Shown here one piece after another: positions 35,101 through 46,309 of a stretch of 64,000 nt of DNA. The notes beneath the pieces were generated by a model. It was not told where the DNA came from and searched no databases. It was given only the letters and a program-made list of their open reading frames with translations. Position 1 is the first letter of the stretch. Each line of letters begins with the position of its first letter. Source of the DNA: Strongylocentrotus purpuratus (taxonomy: Eukaryota; Echinodermata; Echinoidea; Camarodonta; Strongylocentrotidae); contig NW_022145597.1 in the NCBI RefSeq assembly GCF_000002235.5, forward strand, positions 31,068,797-31,132,796, written 5' to 3'. The position numbers and the translations under genes were made by a program.

Positions 35101-37173
35101 ATACTTTAACAGAATGTGCCAATTTATAGATTTTTCAGACTGACATGAGTATCAAACTTGAGTAAGTTGTCCACAAATCAATGTAATTCTATTCATATTC
35201 CAACGAGATTTTCTGAAGATTCGCTTTCACGCGTTATCGCATGAAGGTATTTCCTTTTTATTTTGACGGTCTTTTTCATCTAATGCAAATTTAGTTAGGC
35301 CTAATATTTAATGAATAAAATCAATCAATCAATTTCACCACAAGGTCGCTTTTCCTCCCTCGCTTAGATAACTCCTAGACTTTACAAGCTTTGGGTTTAA
35401 TACCGACTCCTGGATTAAATGCGTTAAAAAAAAATGCAATACATTGCTATAATTTCTGAACGATATGAACGAGAAATGAACTTGCAATTGTAAGTATTTT
35501 GAGCTCATAATTTTTGGATAGGGGTGGCCAGTGGCCATGGGTGTCGATCTGTAACTGATACCTATTCATCAGGGGGGGATGATCTATTCATTCATCCCCC
35601 CCTGATGAATAGGTATTACGTTAGGATCGACACCCATGCCAGTGGCGTAGACAGGTTCGTACACCTGGGGGGGGGGGATGACTCAGGGGCGGATCTAGCT
35701 TTTTGCTAATGGGGGGGGGGGTTGACCAATAATGACGATGCGGAGCATCGTCCACGAGCCGCGAAGAGGCGAGCCGATTTTTTTTGGGTGTTTATTTGAA
35801 CCCCGTAAGTGATGTTTTCCTGGCATCTATTAACACAATGGAGACCATAAAAAGCAGTGCATGATAACGTCTTTTTAAATCAAGTAACAGTTAAATACAC
35901 AGTTATATCCAGAGTTATCATGTGTTTGGTTAAGTTACCAGATGAGTTGAATATCTTCTCACAATATTTGCACTTGAAAGGGTTTCTCTCCAGCGTGCGT
36001 TCTTTTTTCTTTCTTTTTTTCTTTTTTTCCCCATTTTTTTTCCTTTTTTGTTTGTTTGTTTTTTGGGCCGCCCAAGGGGGGCGGGTTAAACCCCCTAACC
36101 CCCCCCCCCCCGTAGTTCCGCGCCTGTTTAATCTTGTGGTTATCTTGTGGTTTCCAAACCACAAGATAACCACAAAATACTTGTAAGATTTTCCTTTTTT
36201 TTACCGTCTGAATTGGCTTTCACCGTGTGAATGCGGCTAATAACAATAAACACAATTACAATAATGATGAGGATTATTATTATCATCATCATAATTATTA
36301 TTATTATTAATATTATAATTGTTATCATTATTATTATTACTATTATTATCATCATTATGACTTATTAAGTAAGCAAATATCATTCCCCAAAACCTGGGGG
36401 GGGGATGATTGTACATGCCATCCCCCCCACCTTGTGAGGTGGGGGGATGCATCCCCCTCATCCCCCCGTTGTCTACGCCCCTGGGGGTGGCACAAATTCA
36501 TCATTTGCCCAGGTTGCCATTAAAATAATTAAAAAATCCTATACTCGCGCTGCTGACTTTAGATATAAATTGAATGGGTGATGCGAACAGTATATAAGAT
36601 TGCAAATACCTTCGCAAAATCCAACTGAAAAGCTATTTCAATAGACTTGTCTTTTTTTAAATGTGCGAATATAACAACGATACATTAGGTAACAATAATC
36701 CGGTCTTAATTGACTCTTCCTCAGGACCACATCACCTCTACATGATTGATATCTTCATACACCGAAACACGATTGTAGTCCGAAGACTAATAATATCATC
36801 ATTATAATATACAATGGGAAACATAACGAACCAAGCGTAAACATTAGACATCAAAGATATAAATTAAAAGTAAATAAACCTATAAGGCAGATTGTAGAAT
36901 ATATTATGCATCGTATTGGTGAACAATAAAAAAAAAAGAAAAAAAAAGTCATATGCCATTTGAACGAAACAAGATTTAGAAATGGGCCATAATAAAAAAA
37001 ATATGCTCGAAAAATCGGTTTGGAAGAAAAGTTCTGTAATTATAGTCTGCAATAGACTGCAAAGTAGAAAATAGATGCTTACCAATCTGGTGAGAAGGTT
37101 CTGAAGGCAGCTTGTTGCGGGTGAGATGAGCTCCTGAATTGATGACTCGAACCGATTATGGCTTACCTTTTAT
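31700..37173 (-). CDS. Centrocin-like antimicrobial peptide precursor (gene C)
   Basis: Complete gene; coding exons 34810-34717, 33639-33463 and 32746-32646, all phase 1, encoding 123 residues. The signal peptide is residues 1-20, then KNFEEQDALDA and LSEEVASPDDVAL. The heavy chain from W52 reads WFKRAVHKVRHAV, DKVGHAVKKVAD and so on, with C82. The HAV-x-KV module occurs twice, an in-frame 7-residue expansion relative to gene B. The light-chain region has C115 and ends DALGR. It is more acidic than in B (EICDGVDALGR), so net charge differs between paralogues. Intron 1 holds a 0.96 kb repeat insertion absent from gene B. Expected role: secreted or granule antimicrobial heterodimer. Confidence 0.9.
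31715..31781 (-). other. Gene C probable 3'UTR exon with poly(A) signal
   Basis: The acceptor CACATAG precedes 31781 and AATAAA lies at 31,721-31,716 on the minus strand. It matches the gene A terminal exon. Confidence 0.5.
32641..32746 (-). CDS. Gene C coding exon 3 (light chain and stop)
   Basis: Coding 32746-32646. It encodes VKILTAFPEMREEDLSEE and NVREICDGVDALGR before TAG. The exon is followed by the same GTACGT putative 3'UTR donor as in the paralogues. Confidence 0.85.
33070..33170 (+). mobile_element. tRNA-derived SINE in gene C intron (shortened)
   Basis: Same insertion as in genes A and B but lacking part of the 3' body (no CCACCCAGGATTG segment). Confidence 0.55.
33463..33639 (-). 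CDS. Gene C coding exon 2 (heavy chain)
   Basis: 177 bp, phase 1 at both ends, with the same acceptor and donor context as in A and B. It encodes the propiece end, the heavy chain with a doubled HAV-KV module and one Cys, and SPEEA. One Ala of the propiece (DDAVAL in A and B) is missing. Confidence 0.9.
34717..34810 (-). CDS. Gene C coding exon 1 (signal peptide)
   Basis: 94 bp from ATG at 34810 to a GTAAG donor, one base into a codon. It encodes MMIKVGLVLC...VCA and the propiece KNFEEQDALDA. An open frame continues past the donor but is intron. Confidence 0.9.
35930..36010 (-). pseudogene. Captured C2H2 zinc-finger fragment
   Basis: On the minus strand one frame reads RTHAGEKPF, the classical C2H2 linker. 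After a one-base shift the next frame reads FKCKYCEKIFNSSGNLTKHM, one finger with CxxC and the first His. The second zinc His is missing. Dead relic inside the composite insertion. Confidence 0.6.
36235..36365. repeat. ATT/ATC trinucleotide microsatellite
   Basis: Degenerate (ATT)n/(ATC)n with no other content. Confidence 0.75.
37083..37173 (-). promoter_or_regulatory. Gene C promoter and 5'UTR exon
   Basis: The 5'UTR exon ends at 37083 with a GTAAG donor; the TATA-like CATAAAAG lies at about 37,173-37,166. Intron 1 is about 2.3 kb, longer than in A because of an inserted repeat. Confidence 0.6.
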
Positions 37174-38334
37174 GGAATTATTCCTCGCCACTCTCCCCAT
37201 CTTTGCGTCTTTGATCATTCTTGTTCGAGTGTAATGATTGATAGGACCGATGAGGTTGGTCAGATGTTTTGATAATTGATAACTTTGTTTTGATTTTAGA
37301 GACTTTTTATTCAAGGAGAAAAAGAAATAAAGATATATGGGCGGATCTTCTTCTTTTTTCTTTTTTTAAATGACCGAGTTGAAGGTAAATGAGGTATATA
37401 GGTCAATGTAATGAAGATTCATTTAGATCATAGATTATCAAATAATGATGGATACACTTATGACCTCGACAACATATTGGTTTTTATTTTTGTCTAAGTT
37501 CTCCCTTGACCGCAGCGCCAGTCATCCATCAGCAAACAACCCGCATTCGACAAAATGATCAATGCCGAAGCTTGCGACTTTGAGAATATATCCGGCTTCA
37601 CATACGGGTAGACCCGGGTGGGGTTTCAAACTTTTCTGCGCTTGGATTTCTTAAAAGCAATCCACTATTACAATTCTATAATTTGTCCTTAGTCTATTGA
37701 TTTGTTCTTAATAAAATAATCAATGTTGGTCATAGCCTAGCTTTATATTGATCATGATAAGCTTCATTACAATAAGACAACTTTAATTTGTAAGTCATGG
37801 AAATTATTTGAATTTTAATACTTAATTTCATTTATTTATTCAGTTCTGAATACATGATATAAACTCAATATAATTGAAAGATATATAAAGAGAAATAAAC
37901 TTGTTCATACAGAATTTGCCAAGGCTCCAAGATAAGCGAAGCTTGATGCCTTAATTAAGTGTGACCCCTGACAAATAATATTGAACTGAATTGAATTTTG
38001 AATTGAATTTATTTCCACCCAACATAAAATAAAAGTGTACAAAACGATACATGTCCAATCAATTAAGTGGAGGAATAACAAAAGTAGAAATACCTATCTA
38101 GGTTATCCCCTTAATTTAGATACAAGCAAATAAAATATATAATATAGGGGTTCATGGCAAAAGTAAAGCAAGAAGAGAAATATGATAGGTAGAGATTGAA
38201 GAGTGATTGAGTGTGTGCGTGGGTATGTGTGTATGTGTGTGGGTGTGTGTGCGTGTGTGTGTATATATATGCGTGTGTCGGTGTGTGTATACATCATAGA
38301 GATCTAAATAGGTTTCCATGGTATAAATAATTAT

Positions 38335-38420
38335 GACAGAGAGAGAGAGAGAAAGAGAGAAGGGGTAGAGGGAGAGGGGAGGAAAGAAAGAGAGGGGGAG
38401 AGAGAGAGGAGGGGGTGTGG
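38335..38420. repeat. GA-rich tract
   Basis: (GA)n/(GGGGA)n purine tract present in unit C but not at the matching place in unit B. A poly-G run of about 22 follows at about 38,558-38,579. Confidence 0.7.
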
Positions 38421-39104
38421 AGTGAAAGTAGATGCCTTATTACTTCTTGATTGTTGTGAAACTCCAGCTTTATATTTTGTAGCTACAGTATTATATTGAC
38501 CTGTGTCTTAATTGTCCAAAGATTATAGTTATCCACGCCCCACCTCCCTTCTGAGTCCGGGGGGGGGGGGGGGGGGGGACTACATATAAGAACATACGGG
38601 GGTGTGCCGCTCTAATGGGTCACTTTTTTTTTACCGAAAATCCCTTTTAACGAAAATGGGTCCGTGTTTTCAAAATTTCAAAAATATGCACAATTTTCTG
38701 GTAAACACCCGAAAAACACCCGAAAATTGTGAACAACTTTTCAAGAAAAAAAGACCCCTAATAATGTGAAGGGGTTTCGAGGCTTGAGCGGCACACCCTC
38801 GGCCGAACTAAATCTAGGTACCCCCCCCCCCCCCCCGGGCCTGAGTCCCCCCCCCCCCCAAAAAAAAACCTCACTACCATCGCTCCCCCTCCGCGACTCT
38901 CCTCCCCCTTCGCCCCATAATAACCATATAAGGGTGGGGCAGAATCCAAACCCCCCTCCTTCTTTTTTGTACCAAGTTTATATAATTTCGAACAAAGGAT
39001 ACCATGGGTACTGCACCTTTTTGGGGGGCACGCGACCAAAATGAACATTTTCCCCATAAACTATGTAGGGGAGACCGGGGACAATAATAGACGGGGCAAA
39101 TGTA

Positions 39105-39625
39105 ACAGAGGCCTCCTATATGCATATAAAGTACTTCGTAATCAGTCTTCTCCTCAAAATCGATATGATTATTGGCATGACAAACTCACAGGAACACAAG
39201 ATACAAAGTGGGATAAGATTCATGTTAATAATTTTTGTTGCACCATAGATACTCGTCTACGTTCTTTTTATTTCACAAGTTTTTCATAAAGCTATTGCTT
39301 TGAATGCATTTTTTTGTATAAAATCAATTTGGTGAATGTGAGAAGGTAACACCACTTTGAAATGAAGTGTTAACCTTAATTCATCTCAAAGTTGATTCAA
39401 ATTTTAATTTAACCAATTTTGAAAAGCTCTTTGGTACCCCTTCTGACAAATTCTTGTCATATTCAATCCTGCTCTTAAAATATCTTGTACACCTGTAATT
39501 TCAAGAGTAGTTTACCAACTAAGATTGCATTTAAATCATTTGTCCAGACGCAAAAAGAAACCGAGTATTTCCTTGCAAAAAAAAGAGAATACAAACTTTC
39601 CATCCATTAAAACAAAATAGAAATT
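39105..39625 (+). mobile_element. LINE ORF2 C-terminal fragment (unit C, longer)
   Basis: Paralogue of 25,500-25,960 with about 115 bp more at its 5' side (WHDKLTGTQDTKWDKIHVNN, then TIDTRLRSFYF), typical of the region before the LINE C-terminal zinc knuckle. It is frameshifted. Confidence 0.55.
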
Positions 39626-39974
39626 CGATGTTCAACATTTCTCTTATGTAGAATGTAACGTACATACAACAAATTGTATGTTAATAGAATATACATTGGA
39701 TTTTTTAAAATCCTTGTTCGAACTTTGAAATTTGTATGTAGATTTATAACAGTTTCTGAATATGCGTTGCCATCTCTTGCTCAAAGAATGCGCCGCAGGG
39801 AAATTAGTTATTACACAGCTCGAGAGTCCTCTATTGATGTAATTGTAATTATGTATACTCGTGTTGTTACTGTTTATATTTTATTGCAATATTTAGTGAC
39901 GATAGTTTAGTTATTGGATATTTTAACTTATGTAACTTGATTATGTATTCGTTGCTGATGTTGTATTATGCATA

Positions 39975-41460
39975 TTTGATTTAAATTTTACTTTGTAGCC
40001 AAGACAGGTGTCAGTCTTCGGACTGTTTGCTTTTAGTTTTTGATGTGTTTTTATTTCAATACATCCTATCTATATTTTAAGCTTCATAAGGAAAAGACAA
40101 TTTTAATTTGTCGGTCAAGGAATGTATTTGGTTTTTAATGTTTTATTTCATTTCTTTTATTTATTTATTCAGTTCAGAGTACATAATAACAATTTTAATG
40201 CATTGAAAGATAATTTTATGAAGAAATACAATTTTATTTAAAACAGAAGTCAACTTCAGGTTGATGTCATTGTTGAGAATTACACAAGAAAGTTGGCTGG
40301 TGAAAGTTTGATAAGTTTTCCTGGAAATTTTTCGAAAGTGTTCTTATATATTTTGATTTGCGACCTCAAGATTTTCATGGTTCTGTACAAGCACAAAATG
40401 TCCTGCCTGCTCTCATAATGAAATTTTCTCATGTATTTTCGTAAGTTTATGAATTAATGATAATTGGTTTTCAAAATATTTTGAATTGAAGGTCTGAATT
40501 TTGATGAGTATATATACAGAAACTGGGTGCCATGAAGGGGCGGTGTGGCAAAGTAGAGGGAACCAACAAAAAGGGCACTTTCTGGGAAAAGGGGGTACCT
40601 ACAAATAGGGAAATCTCAAAGCGAAGATATACAATTTTTTAGACATTGGTATATACATTGTGATAACATTATCAGGGATGATTTCAATATTTGTTTCTAT
40701 TTATAAGATATTGTTTAACCCTAATAAGGCCGGAGGGGGGGGGGGGGCATTATGGCCCCCCTCTACGATTTTCTGATTGTTCGGGAACGCAAATGGATGG
40801 CGCCCCGCCGCTCGCTGATTTTTTTCTTTCGAGTCTTGCGCATCTTTTGAAGAATTTTTTTTAAATCGGACCTACAGTTAGAAGGTCATGTGACCTTTGG
40901 TCTTTGCATATCAGCCCGAAAATCGCTCATTTTCGTGATTTGTGTACGAAACATACGGAAATGTTTTTTTTTTACTAAAAATAGATCAAACATTGGTTAT
41001 TGGGTCTTGTTTAAAGCTTAGGTGGATGTTTTGGGAGTCAAATAGTTGAATTGTCAGTAGTTAGAAATTGTCCCCCCCCCCCCCCCCGCGGCCGCATTAT
41101 TTTTTTCTGCGGCACAGATTGGGGTTAGGTGCGTGTTGAGCCTATGGGAAAGTTTAGGGTAAGGGTTAGGATTAGGGTTAGGGTTAAATCAAGACCTCTT
41201 TAAAAAAAAAAAAACCCAATCTGTACGTGCCGCAGAAAAAAAATGACGCCCCCGGCCGAACTATAAGAACTCAAATAGCCCAACCTTTTTAGGGTTTAGC
41301 ATCATACTTTGCAGTTGGATGTGATGGTCTTAAAAATCTAAAGATTTATGAGGTCGCAGTTAAAGGAAAAAACCCAATCCTGATGGGGTCATACTCATAA
41401 GCACATTCTCATATTAACGGAAGACTGAAAAGGCCTTTGATATATAAAGGGCCCCGTTTA
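39975..41460. repeat. Partial third array unit
   Basis: It repeats the left part of units B and C (compare 26,226-26,960) with insertions, then degrades. No gene is present. It marks the right end of the centrocin array. Confidence 0.6.
41088..41262. mobile_element. Inverted-repeat element enclosing telomere-like repeats
   Basis: Arms TTTTTTCTGCGGCAC...CAGATTGGG and CCCAATCTGTACGTGCCGCAG face each other. Between them lies GGGTTAGGATTAGGGTTAGG-type sequence (about 41,155-41,190). Confidence 0.6.
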
Positions 41461-41494
41461 TGACATCTATAAATGCGAGCGACCGGGATATCAG

Positions 41495-41632
41495 GCGCGG
41501 ATCCAGGATTTCTTAGGGGAGGGGGCCCAACTTTTTTTTTTTTTTGCTCCCGAAAATTTGAAAATCGCGCCGGCCGAAAAGTCTCTCAGTGGGGGGGGGG
41601 GGGGGGGGGGGGGGTTGGGGGGGTACAGAGCA

Positions 41633-41666
<34 letters not shown>

Positions 41667-41708
41667 CCCGAAAATTTGAAAAATGCGCCGGCCGAAAATT
41701 CGCTCAGT

Positions 41709-41772
<64 letters not shown>

Positions 41773-41955
41773 AGTGAGCAAATTTTTTTTTTTTTTTGAT
41801 CCTCAAAAAAAATTCAATTTGCACCCCCCCCCCTTGAGCGCCAGGGGGGGGGGCCCAACCCCCAAAAAAGGTAAAAATCACGTGATTTTACATGATTTTT
41901 TTCTCAAGGGGGGGGGCCCGGGCCCCCCGGGCCCCCCCCTGGATCCGCCACTGCG
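41495..41955. mobile_element. GGATCC-ended element with extreme poly-G and poly-T tracts
   Basis: The ends GCGCGGATCCAGG and CCTGGATCCGCCACTGC are inverted. A module of about 120 bp (poly-T, GCTCCCGAAAATTTGAAAA, GCGCCGGCCGAAAA, CTCAGT, poly-G) is duplicated. The second poly-G is 63 consecutive G at 41,709-41,771. Confidence 0.6.
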
Positions 41956-42175
41956 GGATATTGCTCCTATTCGCTTGAAATTAGGGGCACTGAGGGACAC
42001 TCTGCCACAATGATCGATGCTTTACTTCGACATTTACTTTTTCTTCTTCTTCTTTTACTTCTTCTTCCAATGTTTTAGCAATTTTCTTTTCTTCTCGTCT
42101 CTGCTCTTTTGATTTTTCGTTTCTTTTAAATTTATTGTTTCAGTTTCTTTGGCTTGTCGTAGTCGTCGGGATGTT

Positions 42176-42293
42176 ATGGAACGCGAACTGTGCTATCTGT
42201 GCTTGTCAGTCATCCCGTGGGTAATCACTGTGCACATTTCATGTGAATACCGACTAATATTAATGGATTCAGGACGCAGGAATGCTGATTTAT
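42176..42293 (+). CDS. Candidate first coding exon of the ENOX gene
   Basis: An open frame from ATG at 42,176 (MERELCYLCLSV...) passes in frame through ATG at 42,263 (MDSGRRNADL) and ends one base into a codon at a strong GTAAGTAG donor. The next ENOX exon at 51,169 starts with two bases of a codon, so phases match. The junction would give DL-Y-GRDGADPG. Either ATG could start translation. The intron would be 8.9 kb and full of repeats. Splice compatibility is the only evidence. Confidence 0.35.
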
Positions 42294-42299
42294 GTAAGT

Positions 42300-45200
42300 A
42301 GTTTCACAATTTAATTATTAAGGTTGGAAATTTTCTGACAAGAATAACAAAATTTCCCTAAATATTCTAGATCTTATAGATCTAGTTGGAAATGTGTGGC
42401 AGATCTCGGTGACACTTCTGCACTGCACTGGCCATTGGCAAAGCCATCCTAAGTTCTATACGGTACACTAACACAGCTCACTGTGCGCGCGCGTTGGGTT
42501 GTGTTGTAAAGGGATCCGGTAACTTTGTCTCAGATTCTGAAACAAAATTCTGGATTTAGCTCATGATGCAATGATAATTATAAACCTTTAGGTCAGTCAG
42601 AAACCCCATGACTTTTACAAGCCGATCGCCTGTCTGATTATCAAGATATTTATGATTGAAATTACAAATTTTGAAAAACCGTTCGCCTGACTAGGCACAT
42701 TCATGGGGCACTAGAGGGCGCTTCGGTCGCGTACGAAAATCTGAATGGCCTTGCTGCAGTGGGTCGGCAACATAGAGATATATACTTAATAAGGCTAGAG
42801 TGCGGACTCGTCATACTCGCCCGTTCAAAGCTCTGTGCGCGCATGGAGCGCGGTCCACCATTACTAAGGAGGGCACAACTTCGAGAAATACCCGGATGTT
42901 CCCTTCGAAACTGTGCTACTGATATGCAATGTGAAGCTTCATTTTTCGGGTTGATTTATCGGTTTTCGAGTATGAAACGTTATAATTGTGGTATTTTGCA
43001 TAATGCATGAACCCTACTCATGCCTCAGTCATGGTAGCTAGTGTAGGTCAAGATTAATTACGGGTGTTATGGTGAGGTAAAAGGGACACAAAAAGCTTTT
43101 TATATTTCAGTATAGACTATCTTCAATTTTTCTTCCTCTTTGTCAATATAAAACTGTGATATTATGACATCAAATATTACTTGGCTTTCAACCAATCAGA
43201 ATCAAGCATTTGGGACTTGTATTTGATATTTATGTCATGATATTAACCAAAGTTTTATGCTACAGGGCCAATGCCGGGGGTCAATGTCTTTCTAATTCAG
43301 TTATTATGAGAGCCAGGGTTTATTGATTTAAAACACTTTAAAGGTAATATATTCATTTTATGTTTATGGCTATTATAAACAGATTGATACTTATAGATTT
43401 GGGATAGAGATGGGTATGTAGATAGCTAGACACATAAATAGATGGATAGATAGATATAATATAGAAGGATAGGTAGATAATGGAAATGCAGATATAGGAC
43501 GATACTGAAGATAGGAAGAGGGGGAAGGAAAGAATTATACACATTTATTTAAAAAAAATTATGTCATTTACTCATCCAATCATTCATCCATCCATCCAAA
43601 CATTCTTTTTCTTCTTCTCTCACTCATTTTATATCAAATTCACACCTTATGTCTTTAACCTAATCTATATAAAATCTCTATATGTCTGAAAGAATAATTC
43701 AATTTTTTACAGTTCACTATAAATATATATGAATATTCTTTAAAAACAGCTGATCATTGATGTAATAATTATTTATTCACATCACTTTTTTTCTCCATAA
43801 ATAATATTCTCCTTGATACAGTGTATTTCTTATTTTCTTCATCAACCAGTTTTAGAGAATAAACTTGTAATTCAATTTGAAGGAAAAAAATGAATAAATG
43901 AACCTTTTATTACCACACGGCACACGTGTGTTGATATTCTACAGCATAGGCATTTAAGTTTTGACATTTTATTGGACATATATACTGCAATAATACAACA
44001 CAATCGAAAGGACAGACATTGCAAAAACAACACCTCAGATTTTAGCCCCAAATTTACTGTCACGGATCATAGGCAACACAACCACGACAAATTGATTCGC
44101 CACCAAAGACAAGCATTACACATCCCAAAACCGCCACAATAACTCCCAAAACATAAATGTCAGGAGGCCAATGTCTATGTGTCAAGATGTCAGCGATAAC
44201 GAACACTTTATTAACTAGTCTTGGCTCCAAGCGCACGCAGGCGCGTCACATTTACTAATAATACAAAGACATTTCATCAAGTAATAAATGCAAACCAGAA
44301 AAAGTAATTGAGCATATATATTCCAAGTCACCTGTATTGCTATGAAGAACTATAATTTCAAGAAGAGACTTACATCTCAGGATACTGCACTACACTATTC
44401 AGTGAAACCTCATAGTAACATGGTCTTTTGACATCATTATTCATCAGGTATAATAATAAATTTGAAACTGATTACCCTCAAATGTACACAGTAGATACAA
44501 CAAGTCAAAGAGTGCACAATCTTATGGGTTTACATCTAGTGACATTATTCCATATAATTGTTCTGTTATCAAATCTCTTCAAAAGCAGTTTTCCATTTTG
44601 GAACAAAATTCAAACCTATGTAGTATGTACAAAACGATCTATGGGTGTGTATATGGTGTGCAACTGTGCATTACACAAGCTTTTCAATTGCCACACATCT
44701 GTGAATTCTTCTCGTTTATTGAAAATGGGCTCACTTGATGTGAATTTCTTGCTTTTCATCTTTAATGATGTAAATCACTTGGTTGAGAGCAATCCAGACA
44801 ATGTTATAAAAAAGGCCTACATGTTTATCTCAGGTTATCCATACTGTACCTGCAGAATCAAAGCACATGTAGAGTGCAAATAATTTGCAAAAATTATAGC
44901 AACTGAATCAGATACAGCAGGTACATGTACAATTATGAAGCTTATAGAGTAAATATTCAAATACAGTGTACCTCACAACAACTCAAATTCAAGTACATTT
45001 TGTTTAACCCCTAATTTCATCAACTCTTCTAAGTTCCACTTTAGTTTGCCTTCGTGTAAAGTTAACAAACAGAAAATTATGGTTAGGTTGTGCAACTGTC
45101 ACAATGTGTCCCAAGAATTTTATTTCATTACACAGAACAAAAGTCTCAGATTGTTCTGTTTTTTTAAAAGATTATTGAAAGCTCTCTCCAGTTTTAACGG

Positions 45201-45300
45201 CTTCACATTCAATCATCCAGTGGATAAGCTATGCAAACAAGAGGCAAAATATAAAAGACTGATCTGTCTTTGTAGTTTGTACGAATGAAGTTCTATGTTT
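42300..45300. other. Repeat-rich stretch, no supported gene
   Basis: Contains an inverted-repeat arm (42,508-42,676), a small foldback at about 43,140-43,260, GATA-type tetranucleotides (43,400-43,470) and palindromic AGATCTAG sequence. A 151-codon open frame at 44,428-44,883 has no recognised motif. It may be 3' flank of the THAP relic. Confidence 0.4.
42508..42676. repeat. Inverted repeat partner of 49,757-49,920
   Basis: The AAGGGATCCGGTAACTTTG...AAAACCGTT block is present here and in reverse complement at 49,757-49,920 with few mismatches, 7.2 kb apart. Confidence 0.75.
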
Positions 45301-45303
45301 TGG

Positions 45304-45709
45304 TTATTTTCCTGAAAATGCGTTCTCTCCAAAGTTGTGTTGAAGTAGGTCAAGCTGATCCTGGCTAATGAGCTTGCTTTCGTGGACTTCCTGCAAGAGA
45401 GTCCTGGTTTTTCCATCTCTCCTGTTTACCTTGTTTCACCACTTTAAGCTGTTTCTTGGCATCCTGCACTTGCTGTCTGGTTATATTCAGTTTCTAATCA
45501 ACTCAGACAGAAAAAGAATAGTCATGTTCTTTTGTAATGTCATAGGGTTTCTTTGGAGGCACTGGAACACTTTCGGATGTTGTACATGGTTTTGCTGGGA
45601 GTCTTGAGCCATGGGTCTGTTTATAGGGATGATGTCCAGGAAAGACAGTAGGCACAGCTCTAGGAAGGAGATGTGGTGTGTAACATCCTTTCCTCTCTTG
45701 GGTGTATTC
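45304..45709 (-). pseudogene. THAP-domain gene relic, C-terminal half of THAP domain and coiled coil
   Basis: After an ATGCAG acceptor the frame reads ...GCYTPHLLPRAVPTVFPG. AVPTVF is the signature closing the THAP zinc-finger DNA-binding domain. HDYSFSV follows, then two in-frame stops (TGA, TAG), then KLNITRQQVQDAKKQLKVVK. A +1 shift restores TLLQEVHESKLIS and QDQLDLLQHNFGEN, the coiled-coil part usual after THAP domains. Broken gene or P-element/THAP9-like transposon relic. Confidence 0.6.
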
Positions 45710-46309
45710 CTGCATCACAATAAAAGCAAATGGAAACAATAATGAGTTTGTTCTCATAAAATGACAATTGTTTTACTATTCATGCTATTTCATGTGATTT
45801 TTAAGACTGAAACTGAAAGCAGCTTCCAGCCAAATAAATAAAATAATGTTATTTGATAGAAATAGTGTAGTGTGCGGTGGGATTTTTAGGCTAGCCTAAC
45901 GTAGTTGGATAACTCCTGTGATGTGAAATATGGCAGGCTAGCCTGGCTTAGACCAAAAGCTTCAGTCTCTCTATATCGTCGGTTGTTCTACTGAGACTGC
46001 GTCTGGCTCCACTAGACCTCTGATTATATTATGGGGAATGTCAACAAATGTCAGTTCTATTAAAGAAATGACCCATATCAGACAGTTATTTCTGTCTAGC
46101 CTGGCTTTGCCTTTCGGGCTTTAGAAATTAGAGACTAGAGTTTAGATCTAGAGTCTATCTAGATCTAGAGTCTATCCTAGATCATGTAGATCTAGTTAAA
46201 ATATAAAGAAGTTGACATTTGATTTTTATCTTGAAATTAGATAAGATAAAATTAATTATATCATTTTATTCTAGACTTTTCTTTAATAGAATCAAGCTCA
46301 TGGAGTTAT

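Larger units (their letters stand above)
35529..36488. mobile_element. Composite repeat insertion in gene C intron 1
   Basis: Absent from the matching gene B site (about 23,360). It starts with a hairpin (35,537-35,638), then CAGTGGCGTAGACAGG, and ends GTCTACGCCCCTG, imperfect inverted termini of a hAT-like type. Inside are a second CAGGGGCGGATC end, poly-G tracts, a C2H2 zinc-finger fragment, a 40 bp palindrome (36,128-36,175) and an ATT microsatellite. Confidence 0.6.
26226..39974. repeat. Centrocin array unit C (about 13.7 kb)
   Basis: Same layout as unit B with gene C. It is longer because of insertions: a TTAA-flanked element at 30,202-30,804, a composite insertion at about 35,529-36,488, and G/GA-rich sequence at 38,320-38,780. 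The start of a third unit follows at 39,975 and decays before 42,000. Confidence 0.7.

Noticed and set aside
41513..42013. Poly-Gly/poly-Pro frames of 122-151 codons
   Set aside because: Translations of poly-G and poly-T homopolymers in a repeat element.
44428..44883. 151-codon plus-strand frame
   Set aside because: No motif, no splice context, AT-rich codons; perhaps opposite strand of THAP relic 3' sequence.
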